Source of the DNA: Clostridium sp. LS
Lineage (GTDB): Bacteria; Bacillota; Clostridia; Clostridiales; Clostridiaceae
DNA length: 64,000 bases
NCBI RefSeq assembly: GCF_002760435.1
Contig: NZ_AUUU01000067.1
Location: 1 to 64,000, forward strand
Reading direction: 5' to 3'
Numbering within the stretch: the stretch's first letter is position 1; every line of letters begins with the position of its first letter. The translations under genes and the position numbers were made by a program. Below are positions 53,089-62,505 of this stretch, one piece after another. The notes under the pieces are model-generated. The model had not been told where the DNA came from and did not search any database. It saw only the letters and a list, made by a program, of their open reading frames with translations.

Positions 53089-53469
53089 ATGGAATCAATT
53101 GAAATGCTTATAGTACAGAATGAAAATGAGTTATTGAAGTCAGAAATAAGAAAATCACCACAAAAAATAAAAGAAATATTAGCGGATGATTTTATTGAGT
53201 ATACAAGTTCAGGAAGTGAGTATCATTATAAAAGTGGGGATGTTTTTCAAGAACAAAATGATAGTAACGAGTTATTTGGGCAAATTATAGATTTTAAAAT
53301 AAAACAGTTATCAGATAATTGTATATTGGCAACATATAAGTTAGTAAAACATAATGAGTTAAATGAAAATAAGAAATATTCACTTCGTAGCTCTATATGG
53401 AAGTGTTTTGATGGAAGATGGAAAATGATTTTTCATCAAGGCACATTAACTGCTGGAGTCAATTTGTAG
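53089..53469 (+). CDS. DUF4440/NTF2-like small protein
   Basis: 126 residues of the SnoaL/NTF2-like cone fold: an N-terminal helix (EMLIVQNENELLKSEIRKS), LADDFIEYTSSGS, then strands ending SSIWKCFDGRWKMIFHQGTL, the DUF4440 hallmark. Such domains bind small hydrophobic ligands or act as minor enzymes; role unknown. AAGGGATGAG supplies the ribosome site. Confidence 0.82.
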   Translation: MESIEMLIVQNENELLKSEIRKSPQKIKEILADDFIEYTSSGSEYHYKSGDVFQEQNDSNELFGQIIDFKIKQLSDNCILATYKLVKHNELNENKKYSLRSSIWKCFDGRWKMIFHQGTLTAGVNL

Positions 53470-53483
53470 AGGAGCACAAAAAA

Positions 53484-53863
53484 ATGAAGAATTTAATTAG
53501 ATTAAGTGAATATAGTAGAAGTGATGTCGAAAATATTTTTCACATTGCGGATGAATTGCAAAGAGGGAAATATAAGGAGTTAACCACATAAAAAATTTAA
53601 AAGAAGCTATTAAAGAAAAAGACATAATTTGCACAGATTCGTTAAGTGGTGATAAATTAGAGGTCTTTGGAGAATATCAAGTTACATTAGAATTGATGAA
53701 GAGTGCTAACGAAAATGCAATATTAAATCCTTGTCCGCCATTTTATCGTGGTGAGGAAGTGTCAGCAGAGGCTATAAATAGTGATTATTTTATAGGTTAT
53801 TCTTTTAAAAAATATTTATTAGAAATACAACAAGCAATAATAATTTATAGTATTTTAAATTAA
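53484..53863 (+). pseudogene. Ornithine (or related) carbamoyltransferase remnant
   Basis: The first 35 codons, MKNLIRLSEYSRSDVENIF..., match the N-terminus of ornithine/putrescine-type carbamoyltransferases. After a stop at 53589-53591 the next frame reads EAIKEKDIICTDSL, YQVTLELMKSANENAI and CPPFYRGEEVSAEAI, the C-terminal ornithine-domain signature (HCLPA-RGEEV), then IQQAIIIYSIL. About 200 central codons, including the carbamoyl phosphate STRT loop, are deleted. GAGGAGC precedes the ATG. Confidence 0.8.
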
Positions 53864-53907
53864 GAAACTTATGCTTGTCAAAAAGATTATGAACATAGTA
53901 CCATGAA

Positions 53908-53947
53908 CCCCGGGAAAATCGAAAATGATTTTCGTGGGGCATTTTAA
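53908..53947. terminator. Stem-loop of the GATTTTCGTGGG hairpin family
   Basis: CCCCGGGAAAATC and GATTTTCGTGGGG form a stem with one internal mismatch, followed by CATTTTAA. The flanking ACCATGAA is shared with the hairpin at 8041. Confidence 0.65.
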
Positions 53948-54055
53948 ATTTTAACTTAAGTATAGAAATAAATATGTTTTATCAGCATATGGATTTAATC
54001 AGATATATGCTTGATTAACCTCTTTTGGTACTATAAGAGCTTGTTGAATATGTAA

Positions 54056-55090
54056 CTATTTATTATTAGACAGTTGACTTACAGATTGACGTTCAACAAT
54101 TTCTACATCTAAAGTTATTCTATTATTTGTTACAGAGCCTTTTTCTATATATTCTACAAGAAGATTAACAGCAGCTGTTGCTTTTGCTTCTATGTCTTGA
54201 GAAATTGTAGTTAGTTTAGGCGTGACATAAATAGATGGTAATTGATTATCAAAACCAATAATTGATAAATCATTAGGGACAATCATACCATTTAATTTTG
54301 CGCCTTCTATAATACCAATTGCCATAATGTCGGCTGTAGTAAATACAGCTGTAACGTCAAACTCTTTATTGCATATAGCTCTTCCTAAATCAATTCCTCT
54401 TTCATAATTAGGCTCTACATCTACTACAAGGTTTTCGTCAAATGGAATATTAAATTCTGATAGCGCTTTTTTATAACCTTCTAGTCTTTGAAGAATTTGA
54501 TGAATTGGGGCATTGTTTTTATGGCATGGGCCGGCAAATAGTATTTTTCTATGACCGTTATTTAGAAGATGACGAGTAGCTATATAGCCGCCTTTAAAGT
54601 CATTTATACCAACACTTATTATATTATCCATTTCTGAATAACTATCTAAGAATACCATTGGAAGTTTATTTTCTTTTAGTATGGAATAAATAAGATTATC
54701 GTAATCTGGCATTAAAAATATAGCACCATCCATATTCCAATTTTTAATTAACGCAGATATATCTGACACATCTTTAACGGAACGTATCATCAAATAGTAT
54801 CCGTTTTCACGAACTACATTTTGTATAATTCCAAATAATTCACTAATGTAAGGATCATTGAATAAATTTTTAAATGAACCTTTAATAGGAACTATTGCAC
54901 CTATTATTTTTGAAGATTTAGCTGTTAAGCTTCTTGCGGTAAGATTAGGAACATAATTATATTTTTCTATAATTTTTTGTATTCTTTCTATATTTTTTTG
55001 AGATACTTTTGAGTGATTTCCATTTATTACATTTGAAACTGTCATAATACTAACACCAGCTTCGGCAGCGATATCTTTTAGTGTAATCAT
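54056..55090 (-). CDS. LacI/GalR-family regulator of the alpha-glucoside operon
   Basis: 344 residues. The N-terminal helix-turn-helix and hinge, ITLKDIAAEAGVSIMTVSNVING and YVPNLTARSL, are typical LacI. The rest is a periplasmic-binding-protein-like effector domain (GAIVPIKGSF, DGAIFLMPDYD, VFTTADIMAIGIIEGAKLNG, IIGFDNQLPSIYVTPKLTTI). CTAGGAGG precedes the ATG. It is divergent from the binding-protein/permease/GH13 operon and very probably represses it through the palindrome at 55444-55457; a sequence like one half-site (GTTTAGCG, 55103-55110) lies in its own leader, which may allow autoregulation. Confidence 0.93.
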   Translation of the reverse strand: MITLKDIAAEAGVSIMTVSNVINGNHSKVSQKNIERIQKIIEKYNYVPNLTARSLTAKSSKIIGAIVPIKGSFKNLFNDPYISELFGIIQNVVRENGYYLMIRSVKDVSDISALIKNWNMDGAIFLMPDYDNLIYSILKENKLPMVFLDSYSEMDNIISVGINDFKGGYIATRHLLNNGHRKILFAGPCHKNNAPIHQILQRLEGYKKALSEFNIPFDENLVVDVEPNYERGIDLGRAICNKEFDVTAVFTTADIMAIGIIEGAKLNGMIVPNDLSIIGFDNQLPSIYVTPKLTTISQDIEAKATAAVNLLVEYIEKGSVTNNRITLDVEIVERQSVSQLSNNK

Positions 55091-55102
55091 AATTACCTCC
55101 TA

Positions 55103-55110
55103 GTTTAGCG
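55103..55110. promoter_or_regulatory. Possible LacI-type half-operator in the regulator's leader
   Basis: GTTTAGCG repeats the left half of the palindrome at 55444 exactly, and ATACTAA follows as an imperfect right half. It lies just upstream of the regulator's ribosome site. Confidence 0.35.
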
Positions 55111-55396
55111 ATATACTAATTATTATATATACCTATAATAATATATATCATATGTTATTGCAATGATTGTAAATTTATTATGTTTATAAAGTAATACATA
55201 ATAAAATCTTTTTTATATTATTAATATTTTAAAAACGTGAATTTAACTAATGATAACGGCTTACAAGATAATTAAAGGATATATAGTATTGCGTATAAAT
55301 AGGTAAATCCCATTGTTTAAATATTCCTTTATTAGTTGTAGTAGGCATATGTGCTATGAAATATAAAAATGTAATTATTAAAGATAAAAATATTTA

Positions 55397-55457
55397 TGAA
55401 AACGATTGACAGGTATCTGAAATAATGTTAATCTTTTAATAAGGTTTAGCGCTAAAC
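55397..55457 (+). promoter_or_regulatory. Promoter region with LacI palindrome and cre-like site
   Basis: A perfect TTGACA -35 lies at 55406-55411, overlapped by TGAAAACGATTGAC (55397-55410; 11 of 14 cre positions). The perfect 14-bp palindrome GTTTAGCGCTAAAC (55444-55457) has the central CG of LacI/GalR operators. A TATAAT at 55476-55481 could be an alternative -10, in which case the palindrome sits on its -35. Either way a bound repressor should block transcription of the downstream operon. Confidence 0.6.
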
Positions 55458-55540
55458 TGAATACCCCTAAATAGGTATAATTAAATATGACTTTTTATTT
55501 AAGACTAGATTTAAATAAATATGTATATGAGGTGAAAGAT

Positions 55541-56833
55541 ATGAGAAAAAAGGTGTTGGCAGCAATATTAGCAGGCACTATGGTGATCGGTTCTTTGACA
55601 GGGTGTGGAAGTAGTTCAAGTCAAACTGGTACTGATTCCAAAACATCAACAGGAAATAGCGGAGCAATCCGTTTTGTAAATACAAAAATAGAGATTGATA
55701 AACCACTTAAAGAGTTTGCAAAAAAATATCAAGAAAAGACAGGACAAGAAGTTGATATAGAATCTCTTGGCGGCGGTGTAGATGTTAATGGGCAGCTTAA
55801 AAATTATTTAGCTGCAGGTAATATGCCTGATATTTATGCATTTGGACCAGACTCTTATGCTTCATTTAAAGATTATTTAACAGATTTAAGTGATCAACCA
55901 TGGGTTAAGGACACTGATTTTGCTTTTAAAGGTGATGATGGCAAGGTTTATGGATTTCCATTTGCTATTGAAGGAATCGGCTTAGTATATAATGCAGATA
56001 TTTTAAAGAAGGCAGGTATAGATCCAAAAACTTTAACAAATATAAATGCATACCGCGAGGCATTTAAAAAAATTGATAGCATGAAAGATCAACTTGGTAT
56101 TCAAGCAGTTGCTTCTGTAGCAGCAGAATCAGGGCAAATGTATTGGTCAACTGGTAATCATATTATGGGAGCCTATTTATCAGAAGGTTTAGATAGAAAA
56201 GATAAGAAATATATTGACCTATTAAATAAAGGACAGTTAGATGATGAACGTTTTGGAGAATTTGCTGATTATGTAAAACTATTATTTGATTATGCAGATA
56301 AAAACGTTTTAATATCTGGAACTTACGATGATCAATTAGCATTGTGGGCAAAAGGAAAAACAGCCTTCATTACTCAAGGAAACTGGATTGATCCTTCTTT
56401 ATCAACATATGATGTGAAATTTGATTGTGGTATTGCACCACCAGCTTTTACTACAAAAGACACACCAGGTATTCTAGCAGATGCACCAGCGTATTGGGGA
56501 ATTTATAAGGATAGTAAAAAAATTGATGCATGTAAAGAATTCCTTAAGGCCTTTGTCTCTACAGAAGAAGGACAAGCATGTCTAACTAAAGATTGTGGTA
56601 TGGTTTCGCCATATAAATCAAATACACTTCAACCTGACTTACCTCTAGCAAAGAGTGAAAGTAATTACATTAAAAATAATCAAACTTATGCATGGGATTG
56701 GACACATATGAAGGATGGTATTGCTATGAACGCTACAGCACCTGTATTTGAATTATATGCAAAAGGACAATTAGATAAAGATGGTTTTATAAAATCAATG
56801 AAAAAAGCAGTGGCTGATTACGTATCCAAATAA
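55541..56833 (+). CDS. Sugar ABC transporter solute-binding lipoprotein
   Basis: 430 residues from ATG 55541 (GAGGTGAAAG upstream); 18 upstream codons are rejected. Lipoprotein signal with lipobox LTGC, lipidated Cys22, then a Ser-rich spacer (SSSSQTGTDSKTS). The body is an extracellular solute-binding protein family 1 fold (YQEKTGQEVDIESLGGG, LAAGNMPDIYAFGPD, VYGFPFAIEGIGLVYNADILKKAG, WAKGKTAFITQGNW). Likely captures an alpha-gluco-oligosaccharide given the GH13 genes downstream. No ATPase is encoded in the operon; a shared MsmX-type ATPase elsewhere is expected. Confidence 0.93.
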   Translation: MRKKVLAAILAGTMVIGSLTGCGSSSSQTGTDSKTSTGNSGAIRFVNTKIEIDKPLKEFAKKYQEKTGQEVDIESLGGGVDVNGQLKNYLAAGNMPDIYAFGPDSYASFKDYLTDLSDQPWVKDTDFAFKGDDGKVYGFPFAIEGIGLVYNADILKKAGIDPKTLTNINAYREAFKKIDSMKDQLGIQAVASVAAESGQMYWSTGNHIMGAYLSEGLDRKDKKYIDLLNKGQLDDERFGEFADYVKLLFDYADKNVLISGTYDDQLALWAKGKTAFITQGNWIDPSLSTYDVKFDCGIAPPAFTTKDTPGILADAPAYWGIYKDSKKIDACKEFLKAFVSTEEGQACLTKDCGMVSPYKSNTLQPDLPLAKSESNYIKNNQTYAWDWTHMKDGIAMNATAPVFELYAKGQLDKDGFIKSMKKAVADYVSK

Positions 56834-56851
56834 TAATTGTAGTTTGAAATT

Positions 56852-56882
56852 ATATAGGCTGCTTACATGAGGTAGCCTATAT
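56852..56882 (+). other. Intercistronic stem-loop between binding protein and permease genes
   Basis: ATATAGGCT (56852-56860) pairs with AGCCTATAT (56874-56882). Such hairpins after binding-protein genes protect the upstream mRNA or reduce read-through, giving more binding protein than permease. No T-tract follows. Confidence 0.55.
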
Positions 56883-56937
56883 TAAATTATATACCTTAAT
56901 TAGAAGTGTAGATAAAGTACTTGGAAGGAGGAAGAGC

Positions 56938-58044
56938 ATGAGTGTAAATATGAATAATTATGATAATATTTCTACGGATTATTCGAGTTTAGGGGGAAAA
57001 AGAGTGGTATTAAAAACAAAAAAATTGCTTTCTGGTGGGATAATATTGGTTGGAATTTTAGCTATGATTTTTGCACTATATTTAGATATTACAGGCAGCA
57101 AAAATACCATGCGTGGTTCTATATTAATTATAGGTGCTTTATTAACGATTTTAGGTGTATATTGTTTTCCGACTAGGAGACATCGAATGATAATTAATAT
57201 TTTATTTTTATTTCCATTGCTATTTGCATTTTTTGTAACTGTATTAATACCTTTTGTGTGTGGTGTATTTTATTCTTTTACCAATTGGAACGGAATTAAG
57301 TTTACAGAATTTGTTGGATTAGGTAATTACATTAGCATGTTTAAATCTGAGGATTATGTGTATTCATTTATAGTAACTTTTATTTTTACAGTTATTAATA
57401 TGATTTTAGTAAATTCAGTAGCATTTGCTTTGGCATTATTTTGCACATCTAAGGTAAAAGGAAAAAATTTTTATCGTGCAGCTTTTTTCATACCCAACTT
57501 AATTGGTGGAATTGTCTTAGGGTATGTATGGCAGTTTATTTTTAATAAAGTATTCACAATTGTTATTAGTGGCAGCGCATCTATGCTGACTGATCCTAAT
57601 TTAGCATTAATGGCAATTTTGATGGTTAGTATTTGGCAGTATGCAGGATATATTATGATGATTTATGTTACAGGCTTGCAAAATGTACCTCAAGATATTC
57701 TTGAAGCATCCAGTGTAGATGGTGCAAATAGTTTAATAACTTTATTTAAAATTAAAATACCAATGATTGCTAATACATTTACAGTTTGTATATTCTTAAC
57801 CCTTGTTAATTCGTTTAAACAGTTTGATTTAAATTTGGCAATAACTAATGGTGCTCCTAGTAGAATTCTAAGTGGTAATGTTGTACAATCTACAGAATTT
57901 TTAGCTTTAAATATTTATAATACTGCAATTGGTAAAAATCAATACGCTCTTGGTCAAACGAAAGCGGTTATATTCTTTATTATTTTGGCAATTGTATCAT
58001 TAACTCAAGTATATATAAGTAAAAAGAAGGAGATAGAAGTATGA
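56938..58044 (+). CDS. Sugar ABC permease, MalF/UgpA type, with N-terminal extension
   Basis: 368 residues after GGAAGGAGGAAG. The C-terminal 290 residues are a usual binding-protein-dependent permease with the EAA loop (ILEASSVDGANSLITLFKIKIP) that docks the ATPase. The first 80 residues add a cytoplasmic stretch and two extra hydrophobic helices (GGIILVGILAMIFALYLDI, SILIIGALLTILGVYCF), so eight helices in total. The stop overlaps the next gene's start by 4 nt. Confidence 0.93.
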   Translation: MSVNMNNYDNISTDYSSLGGKRVVLKTKKLLSGGIILVGILAMIFALYLDITGSKNTMRGSILIIGALLTILGVYCFPTRRHRMIINILFLFPLLFAFFVTVLIPFVCGVFYSFTNWNGIKFTEFVGLGNYISMFKSEDYVYSFIVTFIFTVINMILVNSVAFALALFCTSKVKGKNFYRAAFFIPNLIGGIVLGYVWQFIFNKVFTIVISGSASMLTDPNLALMAILMVSIWQYAGYIMMIYVTGLQNVPQDILEASSVDGANSLITLFKIKIPMIANTFTVCIFLTLVNSFKQFDLNLAITNGAPSRILSGNVVQSTEFLALNIYNTAIGKNQYALGQTKAVIFFIILAIVSLTQVYISKKKEIEV

Positions 58045-58901
58045 TGAAAGTAATAAAAACGAAGACTTTAATCGGAGAAATTATTGGTATTATTCTTGCA
58101 CTTGTAATTCTTTCACCTTTCATTTTGGTAATACTCAATTCAGCTAAGACTAGTGCTGATATTGTAATTAACCCTCTTTCTATACCAAGTAAATGGGGAC
58201 AGATATTTACAAATTTTAATAATGTTATGCATAATGATAGTTTTAATTATTGGAAATCCTTTTTCAGCTCATTATTTATTACTATAATTTCACTGGCTGT
58301 AGTCTCAACATTCTCTGCAATGACAGCTTGGGTGCTTTGTCGTAATAAGACTAAATGGTCTGGTTTCATTTTTATGCTTCTTGTGGCCGCTATGGTTATT
58401 CCTTTTCAGGTAGTTATGCTTCCTTTACTTTCAACATTCAGAAGCATATCTGACTTTTTTGGAATTCAAATGCTCCAAAGTTATCAGGGAGTAATATTTG
58501 CATATCTAGGATTTGGCGGAAGCATGTCAGTATTTATTCTTCATGGATTTATAAAAGGTATTCCACGTGAATTGGAGGAAGCAGCATGGATTGATGGCTG
58601 TAGTCCAGAAGGTACTTTTTTTAGAATTATATTTCCGCTATTAAAGCCAGTGCAAATGACAATTTTGATTTTAAATGGTATCTGGATTTGGAACGATTAT
58701 CTTTTACCATCATTGATGCTTGGATTAAATGGTAAAATAAAAACTCTTCCAGTAGCAGTAAGTGCTTTTGTAGGATCTTATGTAAAGCAATGGGATTTAA
58801 TTCTTTCAGCTGCATTTTTAGCAATGATACCGATTATTATATTATTCTTATTTGCCCAAAAACAGATTATTAAAGGTATAGTAGACGGAGCAATAAAATA
58901 G
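58041..58901 (+). CDS. Sugar ABC permease, MalG/UgpE type
   Basis: 286 residues with six helices and EAA loop LEEAAWIDGCSPEGTFFRIIFPLLKP. Starts within the last codons of the partner permease (ATGA overlap), so the two are translated in a coupled manner and form the heterodimeric channel. AAGGAG lies just upstream. No ATPase gene follows. Confidence 0.94.
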   Translation: MMKVIKTKTLIGEIIGIILALVILSPFILVILNSAKTSADIVINPLSIPSKWGQIFTNFNNVMHNDSFNYWKSFFSSLFITIISLAVVSTFSAMTAWVLCRNKTKWSGFIFMLLVAAMVIPFQVVMLPLLSTFRSISDFFGIQMLQSYQGVIFAYLGFGGSMSVFILHGFIKGIPRELEEAAWIDGCSPEGTFFRIIFPLLKPVQMTILILNGIWIWNDYLLPSLMLGLNGKIKTLPVAVSAFVGSYVKQWDLILSAAFLAMIPIIILFLFAQKQIIKGIVDGAIK

Positions 58902-58945
58902 GACCCTGGGTTTTTGATTAAATGATTGATGTAGGAGGTAACAAA

Positions 58946-60601
58946 ATGGAAAAAGCATGGTGGATGGATAAGGTTGTATATCAAATATATCCAAGAAGTT
59001 TTAAGGATAGCAATGGAGATGGTATAGGGGATTTAAACGGAATTATAGAGAAATTAGATTATATTAAAGAATTAGGAATTGATGTTATATGGTTATCTCC
59101 AATTTATGAGTCTCCTAATGATGATAATGGTTATGATATTAGTAACTATCAAAATATTATGAGTGAATTTGGGACAATGGGGGATTTTGACAGGTTACTT
59201 CAAGAGGCCCATAAACGTGATTTGAAGATTATGTTAGACTTGGTTGTAAATCATACTTCTGATGAACATCTGTGGTTTGAGGAAAGCAGAAAATCAAAAG
59301 ATAATGAATATAGAGATTATTATATTTGGAGAAATGGAAAAGGAAATAATCCTCCAAATAACTGGGGATCAGATTTTAGCGGCTCTGCATGGGAGTATGA
59401 TAAAGCAACAGATATGTATTATCTACACATTTTCTCTAAAAAACAACCAGATTTAAACTGGAAGAATCCAAAAGTAAGAAATGAAGTTTACACTATGATG
59501 AAATGGTGGTGTGATAAAGGAATAGACGGTTTCCGTATGGATGTTATTAATATGATTTCTAAGGTAGAGGGATTACCAGATGGGGAGAAAAAAGAAGGGG
59601 AACTTTATGGGGATAAAGCTCCATATGTTATAAATGGACCTCATGTTCATGAATATTTGCAGGAAATGAATAAGGAAGTATTATCAAAGTATAAACTTAT
59701 GACAGTAGGGGAAATGCCACTTGTTACGGCTGATGATGCAAAACTTTATACAGGATTTAATAGAAACGAATTAAATATGGTATTTCAATTTGAGCATATG
59801 GATGTAGACAAAGAGGGAAAAGAACGTTGGACAGATAAGAAATTCAAGTTAGTTGAATTAAAAAAGATTTTATCAAAATGGCAAACAGAGCTACATGGAT
59901 GTGGATGGAATAGCTTGTATTGGAACAATCATGACCAACCAAGAACAGTATCAAGATTTGGAAATGATAAAGAATATAGAATAGAATCAGCAAAAATGTT
60001 AGGAACCTGTTTGCATATGTTACAAGGAACACCATATATCTATCAAGGCGAAGAACTCGGAATGACAAATGTGAAATTTGACAAAATTGAAGAGTACAAT
60101 GATATTGAAAGTGTAAATGCTTATAAAGAATATACTGAAAAGCGAGGCGTGGATCCAAGTGAAATGCTTCGATATGTTCAGATTAAGAGTAGAGATAATG
60201 CAAGAACTCCAATGCAGTGGGACAATAGCGAAAATGCTGGATTTACCACAGGCAAGCCATGGCTTAAGATAAATCCAAATTATAAAGAAATAAATGCTGC
60301 ATCACAGATAAATGATCCAAATTCTATTTTTAATTATTATAAAAAATTAATTGAGCTTCGTAAAAAATATGAAATTATTATTTTAGGAAACTATGAATTA
60401 TTACTCCCAGAAGATGATAAGATTTTTGCATATAAGCGTCACTATAATGGACAAACAATGCTAGTAGTATGTAATTTTTCAAAAGAAATCTTAAGTTTCC
60501 CTTTCGATGAAGTAATAAATAAAAATTGTATTATAAGTAACTATGATAAGAATGATGATAAAAAATTAAAACCATACGAGGCAAGAGTGTATTTATACTA
60601 A
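58946..60601 (+). CDS. malL: GH13 oligo-1,6-glucosidase-type alpha-glucosidase
   Basis: 551 residues from ATG 58946 (GTAGGAGG upstream). A complete GH13_31 enzyme: region I DLVVNHTS, region II GFRMDVINM (nucleophile Asp199), acid/base Glu256 in VGEM, and transition-state Asp330 in NHDQPR. The residue after the nucleophile is Val200; in this subfamily Val favours alpha-1,6 bonds (isomaltose, isomaltulose, dextrin branches) while Thr or Ala favours alpha-1,4. Cytoplasmic, so it acts on the oligosaccharide imported by the upstream ABC system. Confidence 0.92.
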   Translation: MEKAWWMDKVVYQIYPRSFKDSNGDGIGDLNGIIEKLDYIKELGIDVIWLSPIYESPNDDNGYDISNYQNIMSEFGTMGDFDRLLQEAHKRDLKIMLDLVVNHTSDEHLWFEESRKSKDNEYRDYYIWRNGKGNNPPNNWGSDFSGSAWEYDKATDMYYLHIFSKKQPDLNWKNPKVRNEVYTMMKWWCDKGIDGFRMDVINMISKVEGLPDGEKKEGELYGDKAPYVINGPHVHEYLQEMNKEVLSKYKLMTVGEMPLVTADDAKLYTGFNRNELNMVFQFEHMDVDKEGKERWTDKKFKLVELKKILSKWQTELHGCGWNSLYWNNHDQPRTVSRFGNDKEYRIESAKMLGTCLHMLQGTPYIYQGEELGMTNVKFDKIEEYNDIESVNAYKEYTEKRGVDPSEMLRYVQIKSRDNARTPMQWDNSENAGFTTGKPWLKINPNYKEINAASQINDPNSIFNYYKKLIELRKKYEIIILGNYELLLPEDDKIFAYKRHYNGQTMLVVCNFSKEILSFPFDEVINKNCIISNYDKNDDKKLKPYEARVYLY

Positions 60602-60664
60602 TAATAAAGCACATTACAGATTAACATTATTTGATATGGAGGTAAATAAAGGGGAGGTATTTGC

Positions 60665-62437
60665 ATGAATAATAAATCCCGAAAACAAAGAATTTCCAAA
60701 AAAAATAATAAAAATATTAAGAAACGATTATTTAAAAATGTCACTATTATTAGAAGTTTTATTACCATTTGTGTTATTTCAATTTTGACAACATTAGCTA
60801 TTGGAACAGTATTTTTTATCACTATTAATACTACGCATAATAATGTTAAGCTTATGTATGAAAATTGTCTTCAGAGACAAATGCTATTAAGTTCTGTTAA
60901 TACACATTTAAGTGTCTTGAGGAATAACATACCGAGCCAATTAGAGTATCCAAGTAATTCAAATAGAGGTGTTATCAGTAAGGAACTTGATGGTATTTCT
61001 GCAGATTTAGATCAATATAAGTCATTAGAATTAATAAGTAATAGCACTAAAGCGGATGCTTCAATAGAGGAAGTTTTTGCTGCTTTTAAAAATAGTTGTG
61101 CTGATATTACAAATATTAGAAATAATGATAGTCCTGAAGATAATACGAAAAACGCATATAAAACTAATTTTGAAGCAAATCAATTTAAATTTTTAAATGC
61201 TATTTTTGCAGGAGTTATGCAGAATAAAAGTGATGCTCAGCAATTATTCAATCAAATTAATAAAGCGTATTCAAATAATATTATTATTTTTGCTGCATTA
61301 TTTTTTATTTCAGTTATATTAATATTCTTAATTGCAGTTGTAGTTATAAAATTGTTAAAGAAATCAATTTATTCCTTTAGTGGAATCTTAAATACTTTAG
61401 CTTTAGGAGATTTTACAATTGATATTGAAACAGAGGAAAAGTCTGAAATAGGAGTAATGAAAAAAGAACTAGCTGCAACTATAAGCTCAATTTCTAATAT
61501 TTTAAAATTAATTAAGGAAGGTGGCTTATTAACTTTAGGAAAGTCTAAATCCTTAGCATCAATTTCAAAAGAAGTGGATTCCACAATGCAGGAGCTTTCT
61601 GCCGCAGTGCATGATATAACTGATGGTGCTTTAATTCAATCAAATGAATTGATAGTGATAAATAATACATTTTCTAAATTAGGGGATGAAATTGAAAGTA
61701 TATTTAAATTAATCAAAGATGTAGATAAAAATACAAAATCAGTTAATAATATGGCTCAAAGCAGCAATGATAATATGTCTACTTTGATTGAAGCAACTAA
61801 TGATATAAGTAACGCTTTTAATAATGTTAGTGAAAAAATTCGAGAATTAGGCGTAAAAATTTTGAAGATTAATAAGATTGTAGATGTTATAAATAGTATT
61901 GCAGAAGAAACAAATCTATTGTCATTAAATGCATCAATTGAGGCAGCTAGAGTAGGTGAAGCGGGCAGAGGATTTGCAGTTGTAGCTGAAGAAATTAGAA
62001 AATTAGCAGATCAATCGAAGAGTTCGTCTAATGATATTAATAAGTTGATTAAAGATATATCTGAAGAAACAAACACTGTCGTAAATACTACAAATGAAGT
62101 TAATGAAGATTTAAAACAGCAAATAGATATTATAGAAAATTCAATCAATGATTTTAGGCAAATAATTAATGCTATTAATGCTATTCTTCCGCAAATTGAG
62201 GAGATAAATTTAACGGTTGAAAATATAAATAATGAAAAAAATCAAATTGTTGAAAAAATAGATTCAACAGCTAGCATAGCAGAAGAAAATTCAGCTTCAT
62301 CTGAGGAAATAGCAGCTTCCATTCAAGAGGTTACTACATCAACTGAAAGCTTAGATAATACGGCACAATTACTTGAAGAGAACTCTAAAAAGCTTATTAA
62401 TCAAGTGAATAATTTTAAACTAAAAGAAGATACATAA
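60665..62437 (+). CDS. Methyl-accepting chemotaxis protein within the sugar operon
   Basis: 590 residues. A long basic N-terminus ([16 protein letters not shown]), TM1 near 33-55, extracytoplasmic helical domain (about 60-195), TM2 near 200-225, a HAMP-like segment and a cytoplasmic signalling domain with the tip [37 protein letters not shown] precedes the ATG. Located between two GH13 genes in the same orientation, so it is likely to sense the same sugar, perhaps through the loaded binding protein, though the ligand domain is not of a known sugar type. Confidence 0.93.
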   Translation: MNNKSRKQRISKKNNKNIKKRLFKNVTIIRSFITICVISILTTLAIGTVFFITINTTHNNVKLMYENCLQRQMLLSSVNTHLSVLRNNIPSQLEYPSNSNRGVISKELDGISADLDQYKSLELISNSTKADASIEEVFAAFKNSCADITNIRNNDSPEDNTKNAYKTNFEANQFKFLNAIFAGVMQNKSDAQQLFNQINKAYSNNIIIFAALFFISVILIFLIAVVVIKLLKKSIYSFSGILNTLALGDFTIDIETEEKSEIGVMKKELAATISSISNILKLIKEGGLLTLGKSKSLASISKEVDSTMQELSAAVHDITDGALIQSNELIVINNTFSKLGDEIESIFKLIKDVDKNTKSVNNMAQSSNDNMSTLIEATNDISNAFNNVSEKIRELGVKILKINKIVDVINSIAEETNLLSLNASIEAARVGEAGRGFAVVAEEIRKLADQSKSSSNDINKLIKDISEETNTVVNTTNEVNEDLKQQIDIIENSINDFRQIINAINAILPQIEEINLTVENINNEKNQIVEKIDSTASIAEENSASSEEIAASIQEVTTSTESLDNTAQLLEENSKKLINQVNNFKLKEDT

Positions 62438-62438
62438 T

Positions 62439-62459
62439 GCAGAAAAAATCTGCGTTTTT
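62439..62459 (+). terminator. Weak stem-loop after the chemoreceptor gene
   Basis: GCAGA and TCTGC with a 5-nt A loop, then GTTTTTG. Short; may attenuate rather than end transcription into the second GH13 gene. Confidence 0.4.
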
Positions 62460-62505
62460 GATTAAGTTCAAATAAATACTGAATTGAGCAAGGAGGTTTT
62501 AAATC

